NCBI RefSeq assembly: GCF_947488715.1
Contig: NZ_CANLAG010000011.1
Coordinates: forward strand, 1-64,000
Reading direction: 5' to 3'
Source of the DNA: an uncultured Tateyamaria sp.
GTDB taxonomy: Bacteria; Pseudomonadota; Alphaproteobacteria; Rhodobacterales; Rhodobacteraceae
DNA: 64,000 nt
The translations under genes and the position numbers were made by a program. Under the pieces are notes generated by a model that did no database searches, was not told where the DNA came from, and saw only the letters and a list, made by a program, of their open reading frames with translations. Numbering within the stretch: position 1 is the first letter of the stretch; each line of letters starts with the position of its first letter. Shown in pieces: positions 45,804-53,875 of this stretch.

Positions 45804-46547
45804 TTATGAAAACAGCATGCCGCCGTTCAGGTCCATGTTGGTACCCGTGATGAATGCGCTGTCGTCACTGGCGAGAAACAGCACAAGATTTGCAGCGTCA
45901 TCCACATGGCCCTGACGTTTCAGCGGCGCGTTCGCCTCGAAACCGCGCCGACCGGCATCCGGTGTGTGAATGTTGTGAAAATCGGTGTCGATCATGCCGG
46001 GGCACAGAGCATTCACACGGATGTCGGGGCCCAATTCCTTGGCCAAGCCACGGGTCATGGTCATCACCGCCCCTTTGGCGGTGGCATAGGCAACGGCACC
46101 GGGTCCGCCCCCATCGCGCCCGGCCTGGCTGGCCAAGTTGATGATCGTGCCCGAGGTCATCTTGGTCAGGCACGCCTTGATCATCAGAAACGTGCTGGTC
46201 ACATTGAGGCTCATCACGGCCTCCCAATGGTCCAGCGGCATTTCTGCGATGGTCTTGCGTGCAATCAGGCCGCCCGCGTTGTTCACAAGAATGTCGACAC
46301 CGCCAAAGGCATCGACCGTCTGAGCCACCAGCGCATCAACGTCCTCCGCCTTGTTCAAGTCGCCTTGCACCGCAATTGCCCGTCCGCCAGCGGCTTCGAT
46401 GGTTGCAACTGTTGCGTCTGCACCTTCCGAACTGGCGAAATAGTTGATGGCGACAGCCGCGCCTTCGGATGCGAGCTTGATCGCGACGGCCGCGCCGATG
46501 TCACGGCCTGCACCCGTCACGATGGCGGTTTTTCCTGCAAGTTTCAT
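45804..46547 (-). CDS. SDR oxidoreductase, probable 4-deoxy-hexoseulose-uronate reductase
   Basis: 247 residues from ATG 46545-46547 with AAGGA upstream. Classical short-chain dehydrogenase: cofactor loop TGAGRDIGAAVA, NNAGG, catalytic Ser in INLASQAGRDGG and Tyr/Lys in YATAKGA. The neighbouring KdgF and TRAP genes suggest it reduces 4-deoxy-L-erythro-5-hexoseulose uronate to 2-keto-3-deoxygluconate, as DehR-type SDRs do in alginate users. That assignment is by context; other keto-sugar acids are possible. Seventeen bases separate it from kdgF. Confidence 0.8.
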   Translation of the reverse strand: MKLAGKTAIVTGAGRDIGAAVAIKLASEGAAVAINYFASSEGADATVATIEAAGGRAIAVQGDLNKAEDVDALVAQTVDAFGGVDILVNNAGGLIARKTIAEMPLDHWEAVMSLNVTSTFLMIKACLTKMTSGTIINLASQAGRDGGGPGAVAYATAKGAVMTMTRGLAKELGPDIRVNALCPGMIDTDFHNIHTPDAGRRGFEANAPLKRQGHVDDAANLVLFLASDDSAFITGTNMDLNGGMLFS

Positions 46548-46640
46548 GTTCGTCCTTCCTGTTGCAAAGCCCATGCCTTGCCGTTTTCTAAATGGTGCCG
46601 CGCATCCCACGACGCGCAGACGTATGTGCACAAGGTGCGG

Positions 46641-47951
46641 TTATCTGAATGCGCCCGGCATGACCGTCTTGGGCAACCACAGCACAATCTCGGGAAATGC
46701 AGCCAGCAAAATGAGGATGATCAGCATCGGCGCAAGGATAAACACCACCTCGCGCAGCACCTGCACCACGTTCAATCCGCCGATGGCCGCCGATATCAAC
46801 AGACAGAGCCCGTAAGGCGGCGTCACCAACCCAAACGCAAGCGACACGATGCCAATGATCGCAAAGGCAATCGGGTCCACGCCACCGGCCTGTGCAACGG
46901 GCATAAGGACCGTGCCTAGGATGATGATGGTCGGGATCGCGTCGATAAACAGGCCGAACAGCAAAAAGAGAAGCGCAATCAACAAGGCAGTTCCGAACGG
47001 CCCGAATTCCCAAGCGGTCAGCACGCTGACAATCAAACGAGGCGCGTTGTAAAACGAAAGCAACCAGCCAAAGGCCGAAGCCGTGCCAATGGCAAAGAGC
47101 GAGATGGCTGCAAAGCGGGCAGTATCATAGAGGATGCCGCCGAAATCTTTGACCGTGACTGTGCGGTAGACAAACATACCGAGGATGAGTGCATAGACCG
47201 CGGCGATGATGGCACTTTCGGTTGGTGTCACAAGGCCGCCCACGATACCGCCAATGACAAAAACCGGCGTCAACAGTGCCAACGCGGCGCCTTTCCAGGC
47301 GGCCCAGAATTCTCCCCAATTGGGCGACGCCGTCACGGGATAGTTGCGGACCTTTGCAAAGACATAGACCGTCGTCATCAGCGCCAGACCGATCATCAGG
47401 CCGGGGATCGCGCCCCCGAGAAACAGCGCGCCCACTGACACTTGCATGACACCGCCCCACACGATCATCAGGATCGAGGGCGGAATGATCACCCCCATCA
47501 CCGAAGAACAGGCTGTGATAGCGACGGCAAAGCGGGTGTCGTAGCCTTCTTTCTGCATCGCGGGGATCAGGATTTTTCCGATGCCCGCGGCATCCGCGGT
47601 GGACGACCCAGAGATACCGGCAAACAGCATAGAGACAGCCACGTTCACATGCCCGAGCCCCCCCGGCATCCAGCCCGTCAGCACCCGCGCCAGTTCGATC
47701 AGGCGGTCCGTGACTTTGCCTGAGTTCATCAGGTTTGCCGCCAGCAAAAAGAACGGGACCGCCAGCAGGATAAAGGAATTGTAGGACTGGAACATCCGGT
47801 CCAGAACGATGAAAGGGGTTAGCCGCAGTTCCAGCAAAACGACCGGAATGGTCGCCAGGCCCAGGGCAAATGCCACGGGAATACGGATAAAGATCAGGAT
47901 CAGGAAACCCGCAATCAGCATCGACGCGGCGGTGGCGGTATCAAGTATCAT
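46641..47951 (-). CDS. dctM: TRAP transporter large permease (DctM)
   Basis: 436 residues from ATG 47949-47951. About twelve helices with DctM signatures: IPVAFALGLATIPVV, FFLLAANLMNSGKVTDRLI, FAGISGSSTADAAGIGKIL and PPSILMIVWG. It is the ion-coupled channel subunit of a TRAP importer. Its start overlaps the small-permease stop (ATGA). Together with DctP and DctQ it probably imports uronates, judging from the linked catabolic genes. Confidence 0.93.
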   Translation of the reverse strand: MILDTATAASMLIAGFLILIFIRIPVAFALGLATIPVVLLELRLTPFIVLDRMFQSYNSFILLAVPFFLLAANLMNSGKVTDRLIELARVLTGWMPGGLGHVNVAVSMLFAGISGSSTADAAGIGKILIPAMQKEGYDTRFAVAITACSSVMGVIIPPSILMIVWGGVMQVSVGALFLGGAIPGLMIGLALMTTVYVFAKVRNYPVTASPNWGEFWAAWKGAALALLTPVFVIGGIVGGLVTPTESAIIAAVYALILGMFVYRTVTVKDFGGILYDTARFAAISLFAIGTASAFGWLLSFYNAPRLIVSVLTAWEFGPFGTALLIALLFLLFGLFIDAIPTIIILGTVLMPVAQAGGVDPIAFAIIGIVSLAFGLVTPPYGLCLLISAAIGGLNVVQVLREVVFILAPMLIILILLAAFPEIVLWLPKTVMPGAFR

Positions 47952-48442
47952 GACGCTGCACCTGCGCGCGCGCGGAACTGCGCAATGGTTTCAAACAAGC
48001 GGTATCCCGACAGAACAAGCCAGAACCCACCGGCAATCGGGACAGACACATGTGTGATCGCCAGGTTGGCGCGCATCATCACGGAACGCTGGTTGCCACC
48101 GAATTCGGTATATTCGATGCCGTAGACCAGAAACAGTGCGCCAAACACCATGATCGCGAGGTGGACAATGCCGGTCTGGATCAATTGCCCAATTGGGCTT
48201 GTGGCATCGCGGGTGATGCGCACATCGAAATGGGTGCCGTCCCAGACCGCAACGATGGACCCGATCATGACGATCCAGACAAACAGAAACGTCGCCAGCT
48301 CTTCGGTCCAGAGATAGGATGGGATCAAGCCCGTGTAGCGCGACAAGACCTGCATGGCGACAGGTATGGCCAATGCCCCCATCAACACACCGAGCAGAAG
48401 GCGCAAGCCGGCACAAAGCCGTTCGAGTAGTCGTCCAAGCAT
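47948..48442 (-). CDS. dctQ: TRAP transporter small permease (DctQ)
   Basis: 164 residues from ATG 48440-48442; a longer form from 48529 is possible but adds a polar, unrelated N-terminus. Four membrane helices with the DctQ look: LLLGVLMGALAIPVAMQVLS, then SYLWTEELATFLFVWIVMIG, the conserved W-x-E-E segment, and WDGTHFDVRI. It pairs with DctM. Confidence 0.9.
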   Translation of the reverse strand: MLGRLLERLCAGLRLLLGVLMGALAIPVAMQVLSRYTGLIPSYLWTEELATFLFVWIVMIGSIVAVWDGTHFDVRITRDATSPIGQLIQTGIVHLAIMVFGALFLVYGIEYTEFGGNQRSVMMRANLAITHVSVPIAGGFWLVLSGYRLFETIAQFRARAGAAS

Positions 48443-48538
48443 GATTGCCCTACGTCGTGCAGGGGTGCCAGCAATATCGGCACCCGAAAATGCGTCGACG
48501 AGCGGTTTGGGAGCCGCCCCGCTCGTCAACTTGGGAGA

Positions 48539-49522
48539 TTACATGCCGCGCACGTTGTTCAAAAGCTCGGTGGCGCCAAGCTCTTCGGCATAGGCGTCCT
48601 GAACGGGCTGCACCAGCTCGAGCATTTGCTGACGACCGTCGAACTCGTGGATCACGATTTGACCGGCGTCGGCCATCTCTTTCAGGATCTCACCATCTGC
48701 ACCGCTTTCCAGCGCCCGGCCAAAGGCACCGGCCTCAGCACCTGCTGCCATGATGGCCTCTTGCAGGCCTGCATCCAGACCATCAAAGATCTTGGCGGAC
48801 ATCACGATTGGGCGCACCGTGATCGTGTGCTGTGTCAACGAAATATGTGGTGCCACTTCGTAGAACTTGAGGTTCTGAATGGACGCCGCCTCGTTTTCAA
48901 AACCCGCAATCACACCGGTCTGAATGGCGTTGTAGACTTCGTTGTAGGCAATCGCCGAAGGTGCCGCGCCGACGGCATCAAAGGTCTGTGCCTGGATCGG
49001 CGCACCCATCACCCGCATGCGGTGGTCTGCAAGTTCCTCCATGTTGGTGATCGGCTCGGCTGAGGCCAGGTTGCGCACACCACCACCGTGGTAACCAACG
49101 ATGACAATCCCCGCCTTTTCACGCAACTCAGCCTCGAGCGGGGCAAAAGCGTCAGATGCCAGGACCGCGTCCCAGTGTTCCAGATCGCGGAACAGGAACG
49201 GCATGTCCATCAACGGAATGGACGCTGAGAACACAGCCATGTTCGACGGTGCGAGAATTGTATAATCGACCGCAACACCCTGGTTCAGGTACGTCACATA
49301 GTCACTTTCGACGCCCAGCTCGCCATTCAGGCGGAGATCAAAGTCCACCGCGCCGTCGTAGTTGTCAGCGACCAGCCGTTCGAACTCGCGCAGCGTTTTT
49401 GTAAACGAGTGCTCCTCATCGAACATGCTCGCACCGCGCAAGGTCACGTCCGCCTGCGCGATTGCCGCGCCGCTCAGAAATACTGCCGCAACGGCCGTCG
49501 CTTTCAGAGAAAAATTGAACAT
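48539..49522 (-). CDS. dctP: TRAP transporter periplasmic binding protein (DctP)
   Basis: 327 residues from ATG 49520-49522, with GGGAGGA upstream. Signal peptide KATAVAAVFLSGAAIAQA. DctP-family features: FDEEHSFTKTLREFERLV, LNGELGVESDYVTYLNQGV, GGGVRNLASAEPITNMEEL with the carboxylate-binding Arg region (RMRVMGAPI), and FEVAPH-like KFYEVAPHISLTQH. It delivers ligand, probably a uronic acid here, to the DctQM permease. First gene of the operon, with a long possibly structured leader. Confidence 0.92.
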   Translation of the reverse strand: MFNFSLKATAVAAVFLSGAAIAQADVTLRGASMFDEEHSFTKTLREFERLVADNYDGAVDFDLRLNGELGVESDYVTYLNQGVAVDYTILAPSNMAVFSASIPLMDMPFLFRDLEHWDAVLASDAFAPLEAELREKAGIVIVGYHGGGVRNLASAEPITNMEELADHRMRVMGAPIQAQTFDAVGAAPSAIAYNEVYNAIQTGVIAGFENEAASIQNLKFYEVAPHISLTQHTITVRPIVMSAKIFDGLDAGLQEAIMAAGAEAGAFGRALESGADGEILKEMADAGQIVIHEFDGRQQMLELVQPVQDAYAEELGATELLNNVRGM

Positions 49523-49704
49523 TCTATCCTCCCAGATCAGGTTCAAGTCTTGTTGTTCCTTCGGCCCTCCCAGGCCGAGCATTACGTCCGAAATGCACTC
49601 TCACACGACAGGCCCGGCTGCACTCCCTCAAAGCGGGATCAGATGCAGGCGGTCAGCCGTCCAAAGCTGGAGCTTTCGGTCATAGGAGTATGTAAGCTCA
49701 AATC

Positions 49705-49715
49705 TTGTATACTAG
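49705..49715 (+). promoter_or_regulatory. GntR/FCD operator-like site 1
   Basis: TTGTATACTAG contains TTGTATACTA, matching the TNGTNNACNA consensus of FCD-type GntR regulators. It is the mirror image of the second site 70 bases away. It lies about 180 bases upstream of dctP and is likely bound by the adjacent GntR protein. Confidence 0.65.
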
Positions 49716-49785
49716 TCAACCATTTTTGCAAAAGTCTCATTTTTTCGCAAATTTTGGTGACAGCCTCACTGCCGTAACATGTTAC

Positions 49786-49796
49786 CTAGTATACAA
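49786..49796 (-). promoter_or_regulatory. GntR/FCD operator-like site 2
   Basis: CTAGTATACAA, the exact inverted copy of site 1, contains TAGTATACAA, again a TNGTNNACNA match. It lies about 55 bases upstream of the GntR start, suggesting autoregulation as well as control of the TRAP operon. Confidence 0.65.
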
Positions 49797-49851
49797 AAGA
49801 TCCCTGTTATTCTGCGCAAATTTCTGGCACAGTCCCCAAAAATGGAGGCGG

Positions 49852-50544
49852 ATGAAGCAGACGATGGTCGCATTGGGAACACTTGAACGCACAACAAGCA
49901 GCGGCGTTGTGTTCGACACTTTGTTCGAACAAATTACTCGTTTGGAGCTTTTGCCCGGCACCAAGATTTCCGAAACTGACGTGGCAAAATCGTTTGGTGT
50001 ATCGCGGCAGCCCGTGCGAGAAGCGTTCACGCGACTGGCCGGCCTCAACTTGCTCTTGATACGGCCCCAGCGCGCCACCATCGTCCGACCATTTTCACGC
50101 AAGCTGATTGCCAGCGCCCGCTTTGTACGCGCGGCGATCGAATTGGAAGTCGTACGCGCCGCCGCCAAGGACCGCGATACATCCATTGACGCGCCGCTCA
50201 AGGCGAACCTCAAACAGCAAGCCGATGCCGTGTCGGCGGGCGATGTCACGCTGTTTCACGAACTGGACTATCAGTTTCACCAACTGCTATGCGCGTCGGG
50301 CAAGCAGACGTTTGCATTCGCGATCATCGCTGAGAACAAGGCCCAGGTGGACCGGCTGTGCATGCTATCCTTGACCAGCAAAGAGGCGATGGAAGCGCTC
50401 TACGAGGACCACCAGACGCTTTTGAAGGCCATGTTCGGCGGCGATGCAAAGGCCGCCGACGACGTCCTGAGGGTGCATCTGGATCGTTTGACCCCCACAA
50501 TTGATGCGATCTACACCACGCACAAAGGGTACTTTGATGAATAG
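49852..50544 (+). CDS. GntR-family regulator with FCD domain
   Basis: 230 residues from ATG 49852, chosen for the TGGAGGCGG just upstream. The N-terminal winged HTH has LLPGTKISETDVAKSFGVSR and PVREAFTRLAGLNLLLI. The C-terminal FCD helical domain (residues 85-225) has metal-binding-type residues in FHELDYQFHQLLCASG and VLRVHLDRLTPTI. It is divergent from the TRAP/kdgF operon, which it probably represses until a uronate-derived ligand binds. Confidence 0.9.
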   Translation: MKQTMVALGTLERTTSSGVVFDTLFEQITRLELLPGTKISETDVAKSFGVSRQPVREAFTRLAGLNLLLIRPQRATIVRPFSRKLIASARFVRAAIELEVVRAAAKDRDTSIDAPLKANLKQQADAVSAGDVTLFHELDYQFHQLLCASGKQTFAFAIIAENKAQVDRLCMLSLTSKEAMEALYEDHQTLLKAMFGGDAKAADDVLRVHLDRLTPTIDAIYTTHKGYFDE

Positions 50545-50553
50545 GTTTTGGTT

Positions 50554-50940
50554 GTGAGACCGCTCTTTCTGACCTTGGTCGCTCTGATTGCCGTCCTGCA
50601 CATCTACGTTGCGTGGTTCGAGATTTTTGCGTGGACAAGCCGTGGGCCGGTTGTTTTTGACACGCTGCCCGCGGAATTGTTCGCTCAGACCACCGAACTG
50701 GCCGCGAACCAAGGGGTCTACAACGCCTTTCTGGCGGCTGGCCTGATATGGGCGCTGTTCATCCGAGACCGTGTCTGGCAACGGCGCGTGGCCATCTGCT
50801 TTCTCAGCTTTGTGTTGGTGGCGGGCATTGCCGCAGCCCTGACGGTCTCGTTGCGCCCCGGCATGTTTCAAATCCTGCCGTCAAGTGTGGCGATCATTGT
50901 TGCGGCGCTGGAGAGACTTTTGGCCCGACGATCAGAGTAG
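50554..50940 (+). CDS. DUF1304 membrane protein
   Basis: 128 residues from GTG 50554; TTG 50548 is an alternative. Four hydrophobic helices and DUF1304 features: LVALIAVLHIYVAWFEIFAW near the start and ANQGVYNAFLAAGLIW in the middle. It is a small inner-membrane protein family of unknown function. It starts nine bases after the GntR gene and may be co-transcribed with it. Confidence 0.85.
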   Translation: MRPLFLTLVALIAVLHIYVAWFEIFAWTSRGPVVFDTLPAELFAQTTELAANQGVYNAFLAAGLIWALFIRDRVWQRRVAICFLSFVLVAGIAAALTVSLRPGMFQILPSSVAIIVAALERLLARRSE

Positions 50941-51028
50941 TTTTCGCTCTGCTCAAGTCCGACAACTCCACAGTTTTTGCGCTTTAAGTGCCAAGCCTGT
51001 CAAACGGTTGGCGTAACGCCTACGACAA

Positions 51029-51244
51029 GTGCGCGAGGGACAATTGGCGGAGGCTGGGCAAGCAAATCGACACATGCTCGCACGTCACGCGGCGAAGACC
51101 TGCACATCCATCGCCGCATGGATGACGGCGTCGCAGTATCTTGGGCATGAGGACGTGACGATGGCTGTGCGCCACGATGGGCCTATAGATCGCGAAGAGC
51201 AAAGGCGGCTGGTCACCGGGCCAGATGGAGTGAACCAGCAGTGA
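51029..51244 (+). pseudogene. tyrosine recombinase C-terminal remnant
   Basis: A short frame reads HMLARHAAKTCTS and SQYLGHEDVTMAV, resembling the H-x-x-R-H and LGH boxes of phage-type integrases. The spacing is wrong, the nucleophilic Tyr is absent and no start or RBS fits. It is best read as a decayed integrase end. It lies in a gene-poor stretch (50941-51402) that otherwise shows nothing recognisable. Confidence 0.45.
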
Positions 51245-51402
51245 GCTGATCCACAAGGAACTGTGGGACTTACGCACGCGAAAGACCAAACACTACGGCA
51301 AAAATACCAACCTAAAGAGCAGAGGTGGCGGAGACGAAATATCTATTCGTAACCGAGGGCGTTTTCAGGAGGCACAGCAAACATCGTTTTGATCCCGGTC
51401 GC

Positions 51403-52521
51403 TTATCCGCACCCTTGCACCTGCAAAAGTCCCGCACCGAAAATCGTATCGTGCCCTCTTGTCCCCAGATCTGCCGCTGCCGCAGTCAGAGACCTGCGGA
51501 TCTCGTTGATCGATTGCCGTGTCAGAGTTTGATCTGCCGCGATCGCCGCTGTTACAAAAGGGGCGGCCATAGATGTGCCGCTCAAGATCCGAAGGCTTTT
51601 ACCGTCACGTATGAGAACATCGACGCCGGGGGCTGCCACGTCGACGTGAACGCCGCGCCCTGCCTTGCGGAACACAGCGCCATCTCGGTCTACCGCAGTG
51701 ACGCCAATCACAAAAGGAAACGCTGCCGGGTACAGTGGCGGTGCGTTCGGACCGTCATTGCCAACCGCTGCAACCAGAACCATTCCATTTCTCGATGCCT
51801 GTTCCAGTGCCCTATCCATCAACTTGTTGCGGGGGCCGGCCATACTGATGTTGACCACCCTCACGTCATTTGCGGCCAACCAGTCCAGCCCGCGCAGAAT
51901 TGGAACAACCCCAGCTGCCTCACCGTCGGCAACAACGTTGGCGCTATAAAGCGGGCGACCTGCCAACCGGCCTGGCCCAACCAACAACGCAGCGACACGC
52001 GCTCCGTGTTCTGTCCCAGACGTGTTGGCACCGCCGCCAAAATCCTGCTGGATGATCCGGCCTGACGCCAGCGCAGTATCGCTTTTGGGAACACCGCCAT
52101 CTATCATGCCCACGATAGCTTGGGCCGTGCAGCCCGACGACGGCCAGCCGATCATCGGGCCTGCATATTCCAAGCCTGCGCCTGTTGTGTTTTGAAGGAA
52201 GTAAAGGTGGTTCGCGCCCGCTGCCACACCAGGTACCGCTGCCTCAATCTCGGCAATGGCTTCTGGGATCGTTGTGCCATCGGGGATGTCAAACACAACC
52301 AACGTATCGTTCAATTCAGGCAGCGGATGCTGAGCGCGCACGACATATCCGAGCGCTTCAGCCGCAGCGACCAAGCGCTGCGGAGGCTCGGCTGTCAGAA
52401 CGATCAGCTCATCCAGGCTCTCTACTGCCGCGCGTCGACCATCCGGCGTGGTCAGGAATGGGGATTGTGCGGGTGTGCAAGCAGCGATGAAAACGCAGAA
52501 GAAAAGCAACAAACGAACCAC
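51403..52521 (-). CDS. subtilisin-like (S8) serine protease lipoprotein
   Basis: 372 residues from GTG 52519-52521, chosen because GGAGG precedes it and it yields a lipoprotein signal (RLLLFFCVFIAAC, lipid Cys15). Residues 36-110 form a propeptide-like alpha/beta region (IVLTAEPPQRLVAAAEALGY). The catalytic domain has Asp141 (VGMIDGGVPKSD), His172 (GTEHGARVAALL), oxyanion Asn255 (AAVGNDGPNAPP) and Ser317 (LSGTSMAAPFV). It should be a periplasm-facing protease. The start lies one base beyond the anti-sigma stop, so the two are translationally coupled. It probably acts in activating the sigma factor. Confidence 0.9.
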   Translation of the reverse strand: MVRLLLFFCVFIAACTPAQSPFLTTPDGRRAAVESLDELIVLTAEPPQRLVAAAEALGYVVRAQHPLPELNDTLVVFDIPDGTTIPEAIAEIEAAVPGVAAGANHLYFLQNTTGAGLEYAGPMIGWPSSGCTAQAIVGMIDGGVPKSDTALASGRIIQQDFGGGANTSGTEHGARVAALLVGPGRLAGRPLYSANVVADGEAAGVVPILRGLDWLAANDVRVVNISMAGPRNKLMDRALEQASRNGMVLVAAVGNDGPNAPPLYPAAFPFVIGVTAVDRDGAVFRKAGRGVHVDVAAPGVDVLIRDGKSLRILSGTSMAAPFVTAAIAADQTLTRQSINEIRRSLTAAAADLGTRGHDTIFGAGLLQVQGCG

Positions 52522-52522
52522 G

Positions 52523-53086
52523 TCAGTCCTCCGCAACCAATGACACAAGCGATGATGCTTCCAGGGTAATTTGGCCACTTTGCCTTGCGGCATCATTTTC
52601 GAAAGCGACCCAATACAAGCCCAGTGCGCTCGGCCCGTCCACAATCCGTGCGCCGGCTGTGCCAAGCAGTGCCTCAACCTCGGCCAACGTAGCGTCAGTT
52701 CGGAACGCAATGGCGAGAGATGGCAAGGCCGGTTCTTCGCTGACCGTTCGGAACAGGGGTTCATCGCGGCTTGTCGAAACGAGAAAGGCACTTTGAAGCA
52801 AGATCGCGGCGCCCAAAAACAGAGCTGCGATGCGCCATAGAGGGCGTTCTGTCGAATTGGCTGGCCGGGTGCGTTCGATTTCCGCGCTCAGCCGGTCCCA
52901 ACCATCTGGCGCTGCGCCATCCTCTTCTGCGAGCGCGCATTTCAGCCCCCGCATCAGCGCCAACTCTGCGCGAAAGACCGGATCGGTGTCCGCTTGGGCG
53001 TCGATCCGCTTCATTGAATCTTCGTCGGTCTGGCCGCGCAGATATGCCAGCAATTGATCTTCGTCTTGTCCATCTGGCCGTGTCAT
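52523..53086 (-). CDS. anti-sigma factor, single-pass membrane protein with propeptide-like periplasmic domain
   Basis: 187 residues from ATG 53084-53086. Residues 1-75 form a cytoplasmic helical anti-sigma-like domain (DEDQLLAYLRGQTDEDSM, RAELALMRGLKCALAEEDG) without a clear HxxxCxxC zinc motif. One membrane helix spans about 84-105 (IAALFLGAAILLQSAFLV). The periplasmic domain (LPSLAIAFRTDATLAEVEAL, ARIVDGPSALGLYWVAF) has the pattern of subtilisin propeptides (inhibitor I9-like). It should hold the ECF sigma factor encoded upstream. The protease encoded directly after it is the natural candidate to bind or cut it. Confidence 0.8.
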   Translation of the reverse strand: MTRPDGQDEDQLLAYLRGQTDEDSMKRIDAQADTDPVFRAELALMRGLKCALAEEDGAAPDGWDRLSAEIERTRPANSTERPLWRIAALFLGAAILLQSAFLVSTSRDEPLFRTVSEEPALPSLAIAFRTDATLAEVEALLGTAGARIVDGPSALGLYWVAFENDAARQSGQITLEASSLVSLVAED

Positions 53087-53149
53087 GGCTACCTCACAAC
53101 CGAATTACATCGTGCTTATTGGACGGGCGAGCCGCAGATTGGTTCAAAA

Positions 53150-53719
53150 TCATTTTGCCCCCCTGCGCGACAAACATCGCATCAACAGCTGTTTCGCATG
53201 ATAGATGCGACTTTTGACCGTGCCGTCGGATGTGGCCTCAACGCTGGCCGCCTGGGCGCACGTCATCTCCTCGTAGAACACCAGGTGAAGGGCGGTTCTC
53301 TGACGCTCAGGCAGCTGATCAATACAAGCTTTCAGGCGTGCGGCATCCTGCGATGCGCCCAGAACTTCTTCTGCATTCGGAGCATCGTCCGGAAGGGCTT
53401 CGTCCGCCTCGCCCAGCGTGACGCGTGCCTGTTTGCGGATGTGATCGACAGTCTTGTTCCGCGCCAATGTCAGAATCCATGACCGGACGCTTGAGCGACC
53501 CTGAAAGCCAGCAGCGCCCCGCCAGACACTGAGCATCGTATCGTGCACGATGTCATCTGCCTCGGCCGCATCTCTGATGCGAGGCCTGACAAAACGCGCG
53601 ACCGCATCGGCGTGGTCTTGATACAGTTGCTTCATCGCTGACTTGTCGCCTTGCGCCACCCGCGCGACAAGGTCCACACCGTCCCGATCAGGGCTAAAAT
53701 ATGTCTGCTGCTCACTCAT
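53150..53719 (-). CDS. ECF-type RNA polymerase sigma factor
   Basis: 189 residues from ATG 53717-53719; ATG 53725 is possible. Region 2 reads LYQDHADAVARFVRPRIRD, ADDIVHDTMLSVWRG and SVRSWILTLARNKTVDHIRK. Region 4 reads LPERQRTALHLVFYEEMTCA, then ATSDGTVKSRIYHAKQLL. It lacks regions 1.1 and 3, as ECF factors do. It is followed 63 bases later by its anti-sigma gene and is divergent from a large RTX gene, a likely target. Confidence 0.93.
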   Translation of the reverse strand: MSEQQTYFSPDRDGVDLVARVAQGDKSAMKQLYQDHADAVARFVRPRIRDAAEADDIVHDTMLSVWRGAAGFQGRSSVRSWILTLARNKTVDHIRKQARVTLGEADEALPDDAPNAEEVLGASQDAARLKACIDQLPERQRTALHLVFYEEMTCAQAASVEATSDGTVKSRIYHAKQLLMRCLSRRGAK

Positions 53720-53800
53720 CCTCATGTGATGCACCACACCAGAAAGACCATTTCAAGCAGCATCGGCGAACTATCGCTTCCCCTACGTCAAAAAAATTTT

Positions 53801-53825
53801 GAACCGAGTGCGCGCCCCCCACGAC
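53801..53825 (+). promoter_or_regulatory. candidate ECF-type promoter upstream of the RTX gene
   Basis: TGAACC with its GAACC core at 53801-53805, then 16 bases, then CGAC at 53822-53825, resembles the GGAACC / CGTC-like promoters of many ECF sigma factors. It lies about 50 bases before the RTX start codon. This is pattern inference only. Confidence 0.4.
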
Positions 53826-53875
53826 CTAGCCACATGAAACGCTCAAATGGGCCCCAAGCGACAGGGAATAGATAG

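Larger units (their letters stand above)
49523..49851. promoter_or_regulatory. dctP leader and divergent promoter region with GntR-type operators
   Basis: 329 bases between dctP and the GntR gene. Nearest dctP, on the minus strand, are two stable hairpins (stem GCATT/AATGC and stem TCGGCC/GGCCGA at 49561-49578) and the motif TTGAACCTGATCTGG (49532-49546), possibly part of a structured leader. Further out are two operator-like sites. Near 49705 the sequence becomes AT-rich, as expected for promoters. Confidence 0.5.

Noticed and set aside
51325-52065. 246-codon plus-strand frame opposite the subtilisin gene
   Set aside because: The minus-strand gene shows the full Asp/His/Ser triad and a lipobox; the plus-strand frame has no motif.
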